Assembly: GCF_001640805.2 (NCBI RefSeq)
Contig: NC_066854.1
Coordinates: 10,411,775-10,475,774 of the forward strand
Length of the DNA stretch: 64,000 nucleotides
From: Lates calcarifer
Lineage: Eukaryota; Chordata; Actinopteri; Centropomidae
Direction: 5' to 3'
Part shown: positions 1 to 28,300 of the stretch, in pieces
How the letters are laid out: the number at the start of each line of letters is the position of its first letter
Position numbering within the stretch: position 1 is the first letter of the stretch
The notes under the pieces: generated by a model
Told to the model about the DNA's origin: nothing
The model's input: the letters and a program-made list of their open reading frames with translations, nothing else
The model's database searches: none
Made by a program: the position numbers and the translations under genes

Positions 1-43
1 CAATGGCAGTAAAATACAATCTATTGTTTCTGTACGTGTTTAG

Positions 44-16460
<16,417 letters not shown>

Positions 16461-17211
16461 CCCATCCCAGTCCCCGAGCCCTAAACCCTCCCCTTTCTGC
16501 GCACATTCCTATGTTCCTGTCACCCAGTTTGCCTCCACACTTGTCTATCATCAAACAGGTTGCCTCATTCTGTCTTTAGGAACTCCCTTCAGTTCCTCCA
16601 GCACCTTTCCATCGTCTAACGGGTGGTGGGCAGCTGTTTTGGGGTGCTAGAGCATCAAATATCATAATGTCTGCACATTTACGTCTCTGTTCATGTTTAT
16701 CTGTGCGTGTGCTCCTGCTTGGGGTTGACCGTATGGCGCTGGCGCTGTAGTCCAAATCCAGAAGTAGTGCCGGCCTCGGCACCTCCACACTACTACCCAC
16801 CACTCCATGGCTTCTCTCTTCATCCCTTCGCTAGTCATCATCACATTTACATCATACCACATGATATTGTTTCTCCAGCAGGAGCCTGTGTATTCTCCAA
16901 CCTGCTTAGCTAAAATTTGACAGGATCGGTCAGCTAACTGCTCTCCTGTATGTTTGTGTGTGCGATTGTGTGCATGTGTGTGCATGTGCAGTGTATTGCC
17001 ATGCTCTATCTGAAAATATAGTTTCAAGTGGCCTTTTTGCCCGCCTTCCCCCCTCCCCCTCAGTTTGCCTTGGATGCAGACAGGCGGGCCTGTGCTCTGT
17101 AGGCCGAGACTTTTTCATGGTTGCCTCAAAGCTGCCACACAGCAGCCTTATGCAGTAAGACAGCTCCATCACTCATAAGACCAAACTCTCTGCCTTTCCC
17201 ATGGGTTTTAT

Positions 17212-17242
<31 letters not shown>

Positions 17243-19090
17243 GTTTTTGTTTGTTTTTTATTGTGTATTTCTTTGTTGTTCTTTCTACTTTTTCTTCTTT
17301 TCTTTTTTGACAAATTTATGCATGTGCCCAGCAACTTGGTATCTCTTCGTATGCATGGTGTTTTTGGTCCATTTTGAGATTAGGTAGCAGACACAGTGAT
17401 GGAGAAGTCTTTTTTTTTTTCCTTCTTTTTTTTACATTTGGATATAGCTGACTTCTTTTATTTCAGAAACAAAACAGCAGATGATCACATCTTTCTTTAA
17501 TGTTAGCATATCACTTAAAATATAGTTTTGTAAAAAAGAAAAAAAATCACTACACTACAGGTGAAACACTACATGCATAAACACAACAAGCTTCCATGTG
17601 AAGATTTATCACAGCAGTACAGAGAAAACAACTTCAAGTGATGTAACACTTCTCTCTCTGTGCTTCATCGAATGTTTTTAAGTTACTTGAATCCGTGTTT
17701 GTTTATTTATAAGTCAAAGTAGCAGTTTTTTTAATCTCGCTGTCTCCTGAATCCAGATTTGAAACGCTTCTGACTGTTGAGACACCTGCAAAAGAAGGAG
17801 GAAGAAGAAATCCTTAAGGGCTTTATGAGATGTCAGTGTTAACAGCAATACAGCTCCTTCATCAGGTGCTTGTCGATGCTTTCTTCCTGTTTTTCCTGCA
17901 TATGTTGCTCAGCCAGCCCTCTACTGCACCACCAGTCTTCCTATAGCTTAACAGGGATATAAATATACCCTAATTCCCTTCCCTTTGCCCCCTAGCTGCC
18001 TTTAGCTTTCATCATCCTTAATTATTTCTACATCTCATTCCCTTTCCTGCTCATTGTGAAGTGACTGATTTGAGAGGATTTTCTTTTTTTTCTGGGACAT
18101 CAAGAAGGTTTGCACGCCTTGTGTAGGTCGCTTGGGAGACGTGTTGTTTGTGTGTGTGTGTGAATGCGGTTTCTTTACTGTGTAACATCAGAATCACAAA
18201 AAAAGCCACAGTATGAAGCTTTTGTGGATGAGACTGTGTGACTCATATTTTTGCACCATACTTGTGTGTGTGTGTGTGTGTGTGTGAGAGAAGACATGCT
18301 AGTGATGCATGTGTTTATTTTTTATAGCCAAATTCTTGATTTCATCATACATGTTGAAATGGTGTCTCTGATTGTGAGAACCATGGCAGCCATTGATTGT
18401 TTTGGCTCACCGATGGGTTCAGCATTAGACACAGGGTTGCTCTGATGGTTCTCTCTCTCTGTTTTTTTTTTTCAGTGTGATTTTGTATTTAGTTTTTATT
18501 TAAATGTCACAGCAAGGTGTAGTGCAAAGACCAATCTGTGTCCTTCTTTAAGAGATTTCTGTGAAAGGTGCAAAATATTTTTCAATGTTTTTTTCTTGTC
18601 ATTCATTCAACATTTGTCATTCAGACAAAAAAGACCACTGTTTGAGTTGTTCCACGACTGCAACAAACGGAGTGCCTTTATCCCAGTGTGGTGTAAACAT
18701 AGAGCTAGGTTTTTTCTCATTACTGAAGCTTATCGTCCCTGTAAATCAAATGAAAGCAGCATTCCACGAGTTAAACCTCCACCGTTTCAACGGGAACCAA
18801 GAATATAGGACTTCAAAGCGAAATCAAAAAGTACTTTTTTGTGTCTTAGCAACTCTTCTCTGTGACTGTCACCAAATGGATGTGTGTATATCTGTGATTA
18901 TTTATGAATACAGTATATAATGTACAGCATGATTTTTATTTCAGCGTATTTGAAATGTACTTTTGCACTTTCCGGGTACTAAATTGTAACAAATTGTTTT
19001 AACTTGGCTCCCTAATCTGTAAAAAAATGCTTTATATACACAAGTGGAAAATGATCATTAAAGTCTTGTCTAAATTTAAATAAATTTGTG
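16461..19090 (+). other. nbeal1: nbeal1 3' UTR
   Basis: About 2.6 kb with no credible coding frame between the nbeal1 stop and two polyadenylation hexamers. It contains GT microsatellites near 17213-17240 and 18262-18286 and several T-rich runs. The extent is inferred from the first good hexamer pair. No RNA gene was recognised. Confidence 0.6.
19057..19084 (+). terminator. nbeal1: Polyadenylation signals, nbeal1
   Basis: ATTAAA at 19057-19062 and AATAAA at 19079-19084, close together on the plus strand at the end of the long 3' UTR and just before the opposing lectin gene's own 3' end. Confidence 0.5.
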
Positions 19091-19211
19091 GTTTATCAGT
19101 GTATAAAGAAGAATGAAGAGTGACTCTTGTGCTTGAGGTAAAGATTGTTTCTTTTTTTTCCACATGATAGCTTTGTGCACATACAGAAAACACAGATATA
19201 ATATGTCAAGT

Positions 19212-19217
19212 TTTATT
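19212..19217 (-). terminator. Polyadenylation signal, lectin gene
   Basis: AATAAA on the minus strand about 120 bases after the lectin stop codon at 19337-19339. Confidence 0.45.
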
Positions 19218-19336
19218 TAAGGGGACACAAGCACACATTGCAGTAGGTATCCCACAGTAATGGAAACACTGTTTGTTAGAAAGATTAAGAGGAAACAAAT
19301 CGAGAGAGCACTCTTTTATGCTGTGTTTTGTGGTCT

Positions 19337-22300
19337 TCATGCAGTGATGGGGTAAGAGCAGATGGACGCTCTCTTCAGTCCACAGTCAGCGGCCGTCCAC
19401 CAGCTCTCATCTGCAGAATGGATTAGGGACAGATGTGTAAGACACATAACAGTCACACATCCATAGTATTTTTAAGACAACTGAGAATAAATGTGATGTC
19501 TGGTTACTGGCATTTAATGTATTTCTGTTGTTTATGTATTCTGATGTGTAAAAGGGACAGAACAAAGAATAAACACGCTAAAGGAGATTATCAGGGTAGA
19601 ATCAGTGCCACAGGGCAAAGACTGCCACAATACAAGTTTTTTTTTATCTTATCAACTTTCCATGACAAAGCCAGACAGTTATCTGAGTTTCTCTGATCTT
19701 TAATCCTTTCATTAATAACAGTTCAACACAAGTGTGATTAAGGCCATAAACTGACTCATATCTATTTATCAACGTCTTATAACTTTTAATGGCAGATATG
19801 ATACATAAATCAGACCATTTGTGTATTGAATTGAACAGGGGTGTGTTGTAATTTCAAAAGTTACATAGTCACACTGTAGTGGCCTGCCTGTCAGATATAG
19901 AAGTGTTCTGGGAAATGCTGACTGAAATCATTCGTGTGTATCTGTTGTGTGTGAGTGCAGCTCTTACCTATCTTGAACATCTCCAAACACACAGGTTTAT
20001 CAGTGTGAATGTTGGGGTGTCCGGGCATCCAGTCACTGTAACTCCACTCTGACCCGTCTACCCATGATGCCTGCTGATTCTGAGGTAAGTAACACACATA
20101 CAGTATGTCAAAAGTATGTACACATACACACTTGCGTAAGCCAATCTTATTAAAATTGACATTTAACACAATGAAGTATACAGTTGTGGAAGAAGTATTC
20201 AGATCCCTCACTCCACATGATTTTAACTTTTTTCCTCTGAAACAGATGGAGTGTTTTTAAATAGAGATTGAAAGGTCAATGTTTTGCCAAGGTAAGAATA
20301 ACACTATCTGTCCTGTTGATAACGTATCTGATGACACTCTCCTTGGCCTCTTTTCAATGCCAGTGCTGGGCTGTTAGAATTAAAATACGTAAGCACACGA
20401 ATAATGATGGTGGTATTGGGTAGCCTCTCAAAACGTCATCCTACTATTCCATTATTACTCCTTTCTCTTAACAGATTATATAGATTACATTTATTAGATG
20501 CTCTTGCTGAGAGGGAGCCTGGATACTGGTGCTGATGTGAGGTTTTCACTGCTGCTATTTTCAGAAAAAACATATTGTCTCCTTTCTCTGTCAGAGTGTA
20601 AGTGACTGTCAGTGAGAGGATCTTGCCTTGACCACGCCTCCAAGCCAAGTCAACACAGGGTTGCTCTCACCACCCTTGGTCACCAGGGAAACCAAGCGGG
20701 AATGCAGATCGCCACTGGTTACAGATGCAAGCTCAGCATTTGGGGCAAGAGCCCTGCAGAAGACCTGGATGCAAAGGACACAGAAAAATGTAGGGTTTCA
20801 TTTGAAGAGTCACAAACACAGAAACTTAGTCATAGTGGGCTCATGAAACAAACAGGTTAAAGACATATTTGCCCTTCTTATCTATAGCTGAAATGATAGA
20901 TTGTCTAACCTGTGCATCCTGGAAGGCCAGTGGCGTAGGGTTGAACTCATAGCAGTTTCTATTGATGACTTCCCCCTTACATGCCACTGTCTGTGTTTGG
21001 ATCCCAGAGGCAGAGGGTTCAGTTCCCTGTCGAAAGCCCTCCGGGATTGTAAGAATGGGTTCAGTGCCCTGTCTGAAACCATCTTGGACCGACATGAAGG
21101 GTTCGGTTCCCTGCCTAAAGCCATCTGGGATATGAAGAGAAGGTTCAGTTCCCTGCTTAAAGCCCTCTGGGACCTTATGAACAGGTTCTGTTCCCTGTCT
21201 AAAACCGGCTGGGATAGACATAAAAGGTTCTGATTCTAGCCTACGACTATCTGAGGCAGACATCATGGGTTCGGTTCCCTGTCTAAAACCATTTGGGATA
21301 GAGATAAAAGGCTCAGTTCCTTGTCTGAAACCATCAGGGATCGACATGAGGGGTTCAGTCCCCTGCCTAAAACCATCTGGGCATCGACATCATGGGTTCA
21401 GTTCCCTGCCTAAAACCATCTGGGATCGACACAAGGGGTTCGGTTCCCTGCCTAAAACCATCTGGGATTGACACAAGAGGTTCAGTTCCCTGCCTAAAAC
21501 CATCTGGGATCGACATCATGGGTTCAGTTCCCTGCCTAAAACCATCTGGGATCGACACAAGGGGTTCGGTTCCCTGCCTAAAACCATCTGGGATTGACAC
21601 AAGAGGTTCAGTTCCCTGCTTGAAACCATCTGGGATCGACATCATAGGTTCAGGTTCCCTGCCTAAAACCATCTGGGATTGACACAAGGGGTTCGGTTCC
21701 CTGCCTAAAACCATCTGGGATTGACACAAGAGGTTCAGTCCCCTGCTTGAAACCATCTGGGATCGACATCATAGGTTCAGTTCCCTGTCTGAAACCATCT
21801 GGGAGATGAGGGGCAGAGGGTTCCTCCACCCGCACCCAACCACCACCACTCTTCTGGGCTGGAACATCAACAGGGACTGGAAGACAGGTCTTTAGATTAG
21901 ACAGGCTTATTTAAGTACAGAGAAATTACAGTTAAATTGTGACTTAATTTCCCTGAGGGAGTCATCCCAAAGGGATCAATAAAGTCTAGTCTAATATACA
22001 CATAAAAGACAACAAAAGTATGTGGTTTTACAGATGCATAAAAATTGCAAATTAGTTGCCTCTTGTGCTTGTTATTTTCATGGTTGGAGCTGAGAGTTGT
22101 AGAGAATAATTTATGTCTATCTCCCTATAAAGTGTGACAATTCACTTTATGGTTTCCTCACTTTCATCTGTCAGCCAGTGTCTTCTCTCCATCTCTCCAA
22201 TGCCAAGAGAGGAACGGATGGAAGCTGAAAGACAAAATGTATAAATGAACAAAATTTGCATTGCACCTGTTACTTTTTGCTTGGGTTTGTGGCTAATTAA

Positions 22301-23457
22301 TGAAAATCACTCATATTGCACCAGGCTAGTGCTGAGGTCAACAAGGAACCTGACCGATGTCTGAGTGTTCAGTGCCCTGTTGAAAGCCATCGGGGAGCTG
22401 GTAGGTTGAAGATGTCTCCTGCAAACCTCTGGGGGCTGCGATTGGAACAGCGTGGAGGCCTGTGAAAGGTATGGTTTATTTTACAAGTCTTCTCTTCACA
22501 GGGTCACAAGGTTTTTAAAACACCACTCGCACTGAGGCTCTACTTTCATGCAAACCCAAATGAATGCAACTTTTCCAGCTGTTGCACAACCTCAGAGTTG
22601 GAGATGCTCTCATACAGGCTTAAAGGTAAACCTGTGATAGTGGTTGGCTTCCGTACAGATTTAACAAATACCCTTGCCAGTTGCCTGTTGGCCCTTTTAT
22701 ATCAATTATTAACGATTGTTCCATATATAGGCCCCAGCTTTTCTTTAACAGTGTAATAAATCAATGATGGTCAAAGTCTAATTTCTTAACAGCCACTGGA
22801 GAAGGTCAATTGCTCTGATTATGTTATCATTTGCCACAGTTTTGCTGCCAAGGCAACAACCCACAAAGCCACAGCTAATTTTGACATGGAAATATCAACC
22901 AATCAGCTAGGATCGTCAAACAGAATTCATATGTACCGAAATCAATCAGTATTTGTTTAAAATTTAATTTCTAAGGTTAACGATTTTGTGAAAGTAGCTA
23001 AACACCAAAATTAATACAAAAACCAAAAATATTTTTTAACTTGCCTCTGTCATGATCACACAAATGATATTTTATTATCTCCCCACAAGGTTATTTTCTT
23101 GAGATCGCAAGCTTTTTGTAACGATTTGAAACCTTTTTTCTGCTATCACTTGTTATCTCCATGTTATTGTGCTTCAGAACCATTATGTCATGGTCACAGA
23201 ATAATTATTTCTTGAAATCAGAATCTTTGCTGTCTTACTATCAATCAATATCAAGAAATAGTCATTTTGTGTTGATGATTAAACATACTGTATGCAAATT
23301 AAAGCTTGCAATAAGTCCAGTAACAAAATAAGCGTTCAAATATCAATTATTAAGACTTATTACTACTACACTGTATGTATCAAATGAACAGAAATGCAGT
23401 GAAAGGTGAGGTGATCTTACCTGACACTGTCAGGAACAGCAGCACTAAGGTGAACAT
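19337..23457 (-). CDS. Secreted C-type-lectin-like protein with 14-residue tandem repeats
   Basis: Coding exons in transcript order: 23457-23421, 22459-22355, 22224-22162, 21876-20910, 20764-20627, 20079-19968, 19410-19337. Phases agree, allowing for two one-base insertions. The start MFTLVLLLFLTVSG is a signal peptide. Next come 19 tandem 14-residue units, then one C-type lectin fold: CKGEVINRNCYEF, AFQDAQVFCRALAPNAELAS, TWLGG, SWVDGSEWSYSDW and SWWTAADCGLKRASICSY. No EPN/QPD or WND calcium-sugar motif is seen (HPN and WWT stand instead), so calcium-dependent sugar binding is doubtful. The WVDGS and ICSY ending recalls eosinophil major basic protein/PRG2-type lectins; that is a resemblance only. 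Corrected length is about 497 residues. Exon 20764-20627 uses a GC donor (AAG|gcaaga). The gene lies head-to-head with fdx1. Confidence 0.8.
21015..21805 (-). repeat. Coding 42-bp minisatellite, 19 units, partly a 126-bp higher-order repeat
   Basis: Each unit encodes a version of SIPDGFRQGTEPLV. The array length, less two inserted bases, equals one 11-residue unit plus 18 full 14-residue units exactly. Units 2-10 follow an MM-LV-LV pattern three times (a 126-bp super-repeat); units 12-19 are more diverged and older-looking. A separate single unit (LPDGFQQGTEHSD) sits in exon 22459-22355. One-base insertions at about 21654 and 21380 shift the frame. Plus-strand open frames across it are shadows. 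Confidence 0.9.
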
Positions 23458-23626
23458 CCTTTAAACATAAGAAACAGCAACTTTTAACAGTTTTTCACAT
23501 TGTACATTGTTCAGTGTGTTTCGCTGTTAGTTTCTATTAGTTTCTATCTGTCCACTGTATAAGCTGATGTAAATCTATAGATTGATAAAGCCTGGGAACG
23601 GTGTGTCAGTTTGGAGTTCTGCTTAC

Positions 23627-23687
23627 CTGAGACAGCCGTGACAAACACTGAGCAACTCAGAAAGAAAAGGCTACTCTTTTAATATAT
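23627..23687 (-). promoter_or_regulatory. Lectin 5' non-coding exon and TATA-like box
   Basis: On the minus strand a short exon ends at a CTCAG|gtaagc donor (last exon base 23627), upstream of the start-codon exon. A TATA-like ATATATTAAA lies at about 23677-23687, around 30 bases or more before the expected transcription start. The start site is inferred. Confidence 0.4.
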
Positions 23688-23689
23688 CA

Positions 23690-25393
23690 CTGTCTTGGTC
23701 ATAAACCCCAACTCCCCTTTGAATGTGATTATGTATTAATATACATCCCACTGATATTTGATGCACTTTGCCCTCAGGTGTTGCCTGATTGCAACACAGT
23801 ACTGATATAGCAGCAACTTTTTAAGTGCAGGCTGTTGACAGTCTGCACAGTCCACTAGTTGTCTCGACATCCTATTATACTGTACACATCCTATTTTCCA
23901 GGCCTTGTAAACATTTTGAGGGTGAATGGCACTTGGTTTAATCAAGGGTAACTGGATCGATATTTGTGAACATGGACAGAGGGTGGAGATTACAACAGAT
24001 GTCAACAGTTGGTAAATGTGACAGCGAAGGTCACTAAAGGTTGTTTTCATGGGGGTGGATTGGAGTGTTTTGGTGTTGTTGTTATTGCACATGTACTCGT
24101 ATCAGTACTAGAATCCCAACGACAGGGGTGTAAGTAGGAATTCAAGGCCCTTAATGATTCCTGTGTCTTAAAATAAAGTGTTAGTGTTACAATCTCAAGA
24201 CACAGTGGGTCATATGGATTCTTTCTGATAGAGGTGGTAAATTATACTAAATATATAGACCCTACTGATGTAGTGATATACATGCTGCTGATGGTATTAT
24301 CAAAAACAAAGCATATAATTTAAATCAAATGTTCTAATAGAATAGTCAGGTGAAGATTGTCAGGTATTTGTGAATTCAGAGGTGATCCATATTCCAATCA
24401 TGATTAAGTCAAACTGTGTCAAGGTGTGTCCTGTTTTAAAACATTCTGAAAGTTCAAGGTAGTGTGTGGCATCTGATTACTTTTCTCTGTGAGATCATGC
24501 AGGTCCAAAATGTGGCAGGCTTTGACCTTTATTGAGCAACACTTTGGAGTTTCTCGATTTTCTTACCGAGTCACACAGTGGGGCGGTTACACTGCTCGCG
24601 TGAATATTCTCATAGCGAAAGATGCGCTAGCTCCTCTCTGCCGGTAGACGCTGTATTACAAAACGAACATAAAAACTCACTAACACCCTGATTGGCAAAC
24701 TTACGCAAGCACGTGGAGGGCATTGGGCCGTCTCTGTTAGCGATAGCAAGCTAACGATAATTAACTAGGAAGCAGCAGGAAGCTTGGTGGTCTTCAAAAT
24801 AAAAGTCAAACAAAAAATACCTGATACGAATGGAAATTAATGTTCCTACACTTTTGATAGTGACTCTCTCGGAATATCTCATAAAACAAATACGCAGCAT
24901 GTTTTAACCTTTAGACGGTGTGATTTCTAAATCAGAACTTTGGTTACTAAAGCTTTTATTTTTTAAGTTTTGACAGGAAGTTCTATTATACCCACACTGA
25001 CACCGTCTTCTTTCCCAGGAAATAACGTCGGGGACCTTTCACATTTGCGTATTAATCAGACAGACCTGGGCAGTGTAATTGTGGTCGACATTATCTGTCT
25101 GCTTTGTATTTTGTAGCTGGTTACCACAAAACAATCGACTAATTGATTTGGGATCTCAGACAACAAGCAGTTGCCATAGGTTACACGTTACGCAATGAAC
25201 GTGACAGTGACAGAGTGACTTCTTGCAGCTAAAACAAGCTAGCTGAGCTAGCTAGCTCGGCGTTGTCAGACAACTTTGGGAGAAGCAAGGAGCTCGACAC
25301 AAGTGGGCTGTACAACTCTGAAGTAAGTGTCTGCGTGCCCAGCAGGACGGATACATTCTCAACTCGTTTTTCAACCCTTTTCCGGTACCTGAA
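23690..25393. other. Bidirectional intergenic region between the lectin and fdx1
   Basis: Head-to-head spacer of 1.7 kb. The right part, roughly 25200-25390, is richer in G+C and presumably carries the fdx1 promoter and 5' UTR; a short GCTAGCTGAGCTAGCTAGC run lies near 25240-25258. I find no convincing coding frame or RNA gene. Confidence 0.4.
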
Positions 25394-28300
25394 ATGGCTT
25401 TGGTAACAGCGTTAAAGAGACTGGCTCACGTCAGGTTGCGAGAATACTCTCGGAGGACGGCGGCAGCAACTTCGGGTGCCTGGCTGACGGGTCGGAGGAG
25501 TTTCACCACCGGCACACAGACTCTGAGGTGGGTAACTTTACTCTGAGGAATCCTCATACACAGGTCAAAGCATGCACTCAAACTGGGTTGATAACATCAG
25601 TCTGCCCGCACGCCAGACTCTATTCAGAAAACAGATGATTTAAATGTGACCTTTCTTATCAGTACACGCGTGGCAGAGAATCAGCTGGAACATGAGTGAA
25701 GACCCTTTGCTAATGTCTGTTATCCCTTAACCAGAGTCAGTTCTTTATTTTGCATTATTATGGAGCATATGTATAGCAACCATCAAGCAGAAGTTTCATT
25801 TAGTTTTAACTTCTAGAAGTGCGTTGTTTGTTGATCCTCCACTAGAAGCATTATATAGGCCTATAGAGCAGGTAAATACTCAGAGCTTTGAGCTTAAATT
25901 GAAACAAACTGCTGCTTTATTTGGTTACATGCCAAAGATTAGCATGGTTCTTTGAAAGTTGGAATGTGAGTTGCACCATTAATGTGTCACCTTTATGAGT
26001 TAAATTTGGGCTGCAGTGGTTGTTTGGGGCACTCGGATTGCATTAATCCGGGAATAATAGTCACAGGAATAACAGTAAGCTGTGACAAATTGATCAGGTG
26101 TATGCTTTGGGTAGTGTGTGATTTAATTGTGTGAAAACTGGTGTGTGTGTGTGTGTGCAACAGAATGTCGACTTGAAAATTGGAGGAGGCTCAGACTTGA
26201 CATGTCAGTAAGGCCAAAGTGATCCATCTTCCTGTCCAGGTCCAAGGACCATAGGAGCAAGGCTCAGGGGTTCCCAGAGCCAAACCGCTTGTTGAATTGC
26301 ATAATGACTGCTTACTTGCTGCTCAGGTTGAAGGTTTGGTTTTTCAGGCTGGCCTTAAACTGGTTGACACTGTCCGTCTGTGCTCACGTCAGGCGGGCAT
26401 TGCTGACCCTGACCCTCCCATAACTATCATTTTCACTAATCCGCTTGGGCGATCAAAGTTTAAAGCAGTAATCTTCTCAAAGTCTTTGCATGTTTTGGTC
26501 TTAAAGGGTCATGAAGTGCAGGAGAGGGTATGGAGTAGAGTTTGCTAACTGTTTTTGTAAAGCAGATTACATAGGGTTTCCACCAATGTTGAGTTTTCCA
26601 GAGAGACACTGAGTTTAATAGTTATAGCCAGGGAAATCAGAATTTACAACTTGGGTCACATAACACAAATGGTGTAAACCTCAACAGATTTTATTATTAA
26701 TTTAATAAAAGGAAAGTCATGGAATTGAAGGAGTCATGCAGCCCTTGATTATAGTTTTCTTGGTCCACAGATTCATGTTTGTTCAATTTTGACAAAGGAA
26801 TGGGAGTGTGTTAGTGTTTTGGGCATTCATGTTATTTAAAAGGCAAAGTTGAGCAATAGTAAAAGGAAGACCTCTGAAATCCAGCTGGGGTGCAGTTAAG
26901 GCAGCAGATCTGTCATGTGCAGTTAATAGAGCAAATGAATACCTGAAAAGAAGTCCAGAAATGTGTGACTACTCAGCACATTGTGAGCTGAAGAAGCAGT
27001 GGCAAAGACAGTCTGTACAGGAAAAATGGAGTGGAATGGAGTTTTTCTTGTTTTTTGTATTAAGACTCACTGTTCTTTGTTGTTGTGGCTCAGTGGTACA
27101 ATTCATATTTGATAGTTAAATAAGAACACAATGTTCCACAGGGGTTTGTTAAATGAGCACTATCTCATGTTCATTTTTCACATCCTTTGTCTGTGATATA
27201 AAGCTGGAAGAGTTGGCATCTTTATTCAGTCCTGACCTAAACATTCATTGCAGCTACACAGTGATTTGACCAGCAAGGCTAAGCACATGAAGAATGTTTA
27301 TCCTCAACCCTCATTACACTGGACACTGAAACATTCATTGACTGAATATTGTCAGGATTTATCAGTTCCTGCACAGTTGACTAATATGTGTCTCATCCAA
27401 CAGTTGAAAAACCTTCTTTAAGTTCACTGTATATTTTGATATTTACATAAATTCAAATTTGATTAAAGTAGAACTTTTCTATTATTGATCTACAAACTGA
27501 TTTGCAGCCTTTACCAGTGTAAACACGCCAATGCTTCAAAAATGACTACAGTGACTTCAGAGAGTATTCAGACCCTTTACCCTTTCACACAATTTACTGT
27601 GTTGAAGAGTTAATTGTTAATGGTTAAAATTGCCATTTCTTCTCAGCAGTCTACACTCCGTAACACATAAAGTCAAAGGCAAAACATTGATTTTTTGTAA
27701 ATTTATTACAAATCAAAAACTGAAATCTCTCATTTACAAAAGTATTCAGACCCTTTTGGCAGTAATTGACAGCTGTAAATCCTCTTGGGTAAATATCTAC
27801 AAGCTTTGCACGGCTGGATTTGGCCAGTTTATCCCATTCTTCCTGACAGATCCTCTCAAGCTCCATCAGACTGGGTGGGAAGCTTGTGTTAGCAGCCATG
27901 TTCAGGTCTCTCCTGATGTTCTGTGGGGTTAAGGCCTGTGCTTTGTCTGGGTCACTCAAGGGCAGTCAGCATCCTGTAGGCACTTCAGCATTTTCTTGGC
28001 TGTATGTTTCAGGTCATTGTCCTGTTGGAAGGCGAACTGTCGCCTCAGTGTCAGAGCTTGTGCTCTTTAGAGCAGGTTTTCTTAAAGGACTAGTCCGTAT
28101 TTGGTTGCATTCATCCTTCCCTCATTTCAGACCCTGTTCCTGTCCCTGCTCCTTAAGCTCTGCTAGAGTCACCTCCTCGACCTTTTTGTCACCGTTTTAG
28201 TTCAGTACCATTTAATTATCATCACAGTTGCCTTGAGCCAAAGTTGATGGATATTTTCACATTTCCTGTTTTGTTGGAGAAACAGACCAAGCCACCAAAT

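Noticed and set aside
21265..21682. Plus-strand open frames across the lectin repeat (repeating SVPCLKPSGID)
   Set aside because: They are the complement of the coding minisatellite. The minus strand has the signal peptide, splice sites and lectin domain.
21015..21805. Regular 42-bp array as a CRISPR-like array
   Set aside because: There are no unique spacers between repeats, units encode protein in phase, and the genome is eukaryotic.
27651..27959. Active transposase gene
   Set aside because: Only the decayed C-terminal third of a Tc1-like transposase is visible, with the catalytic part missing or broken.
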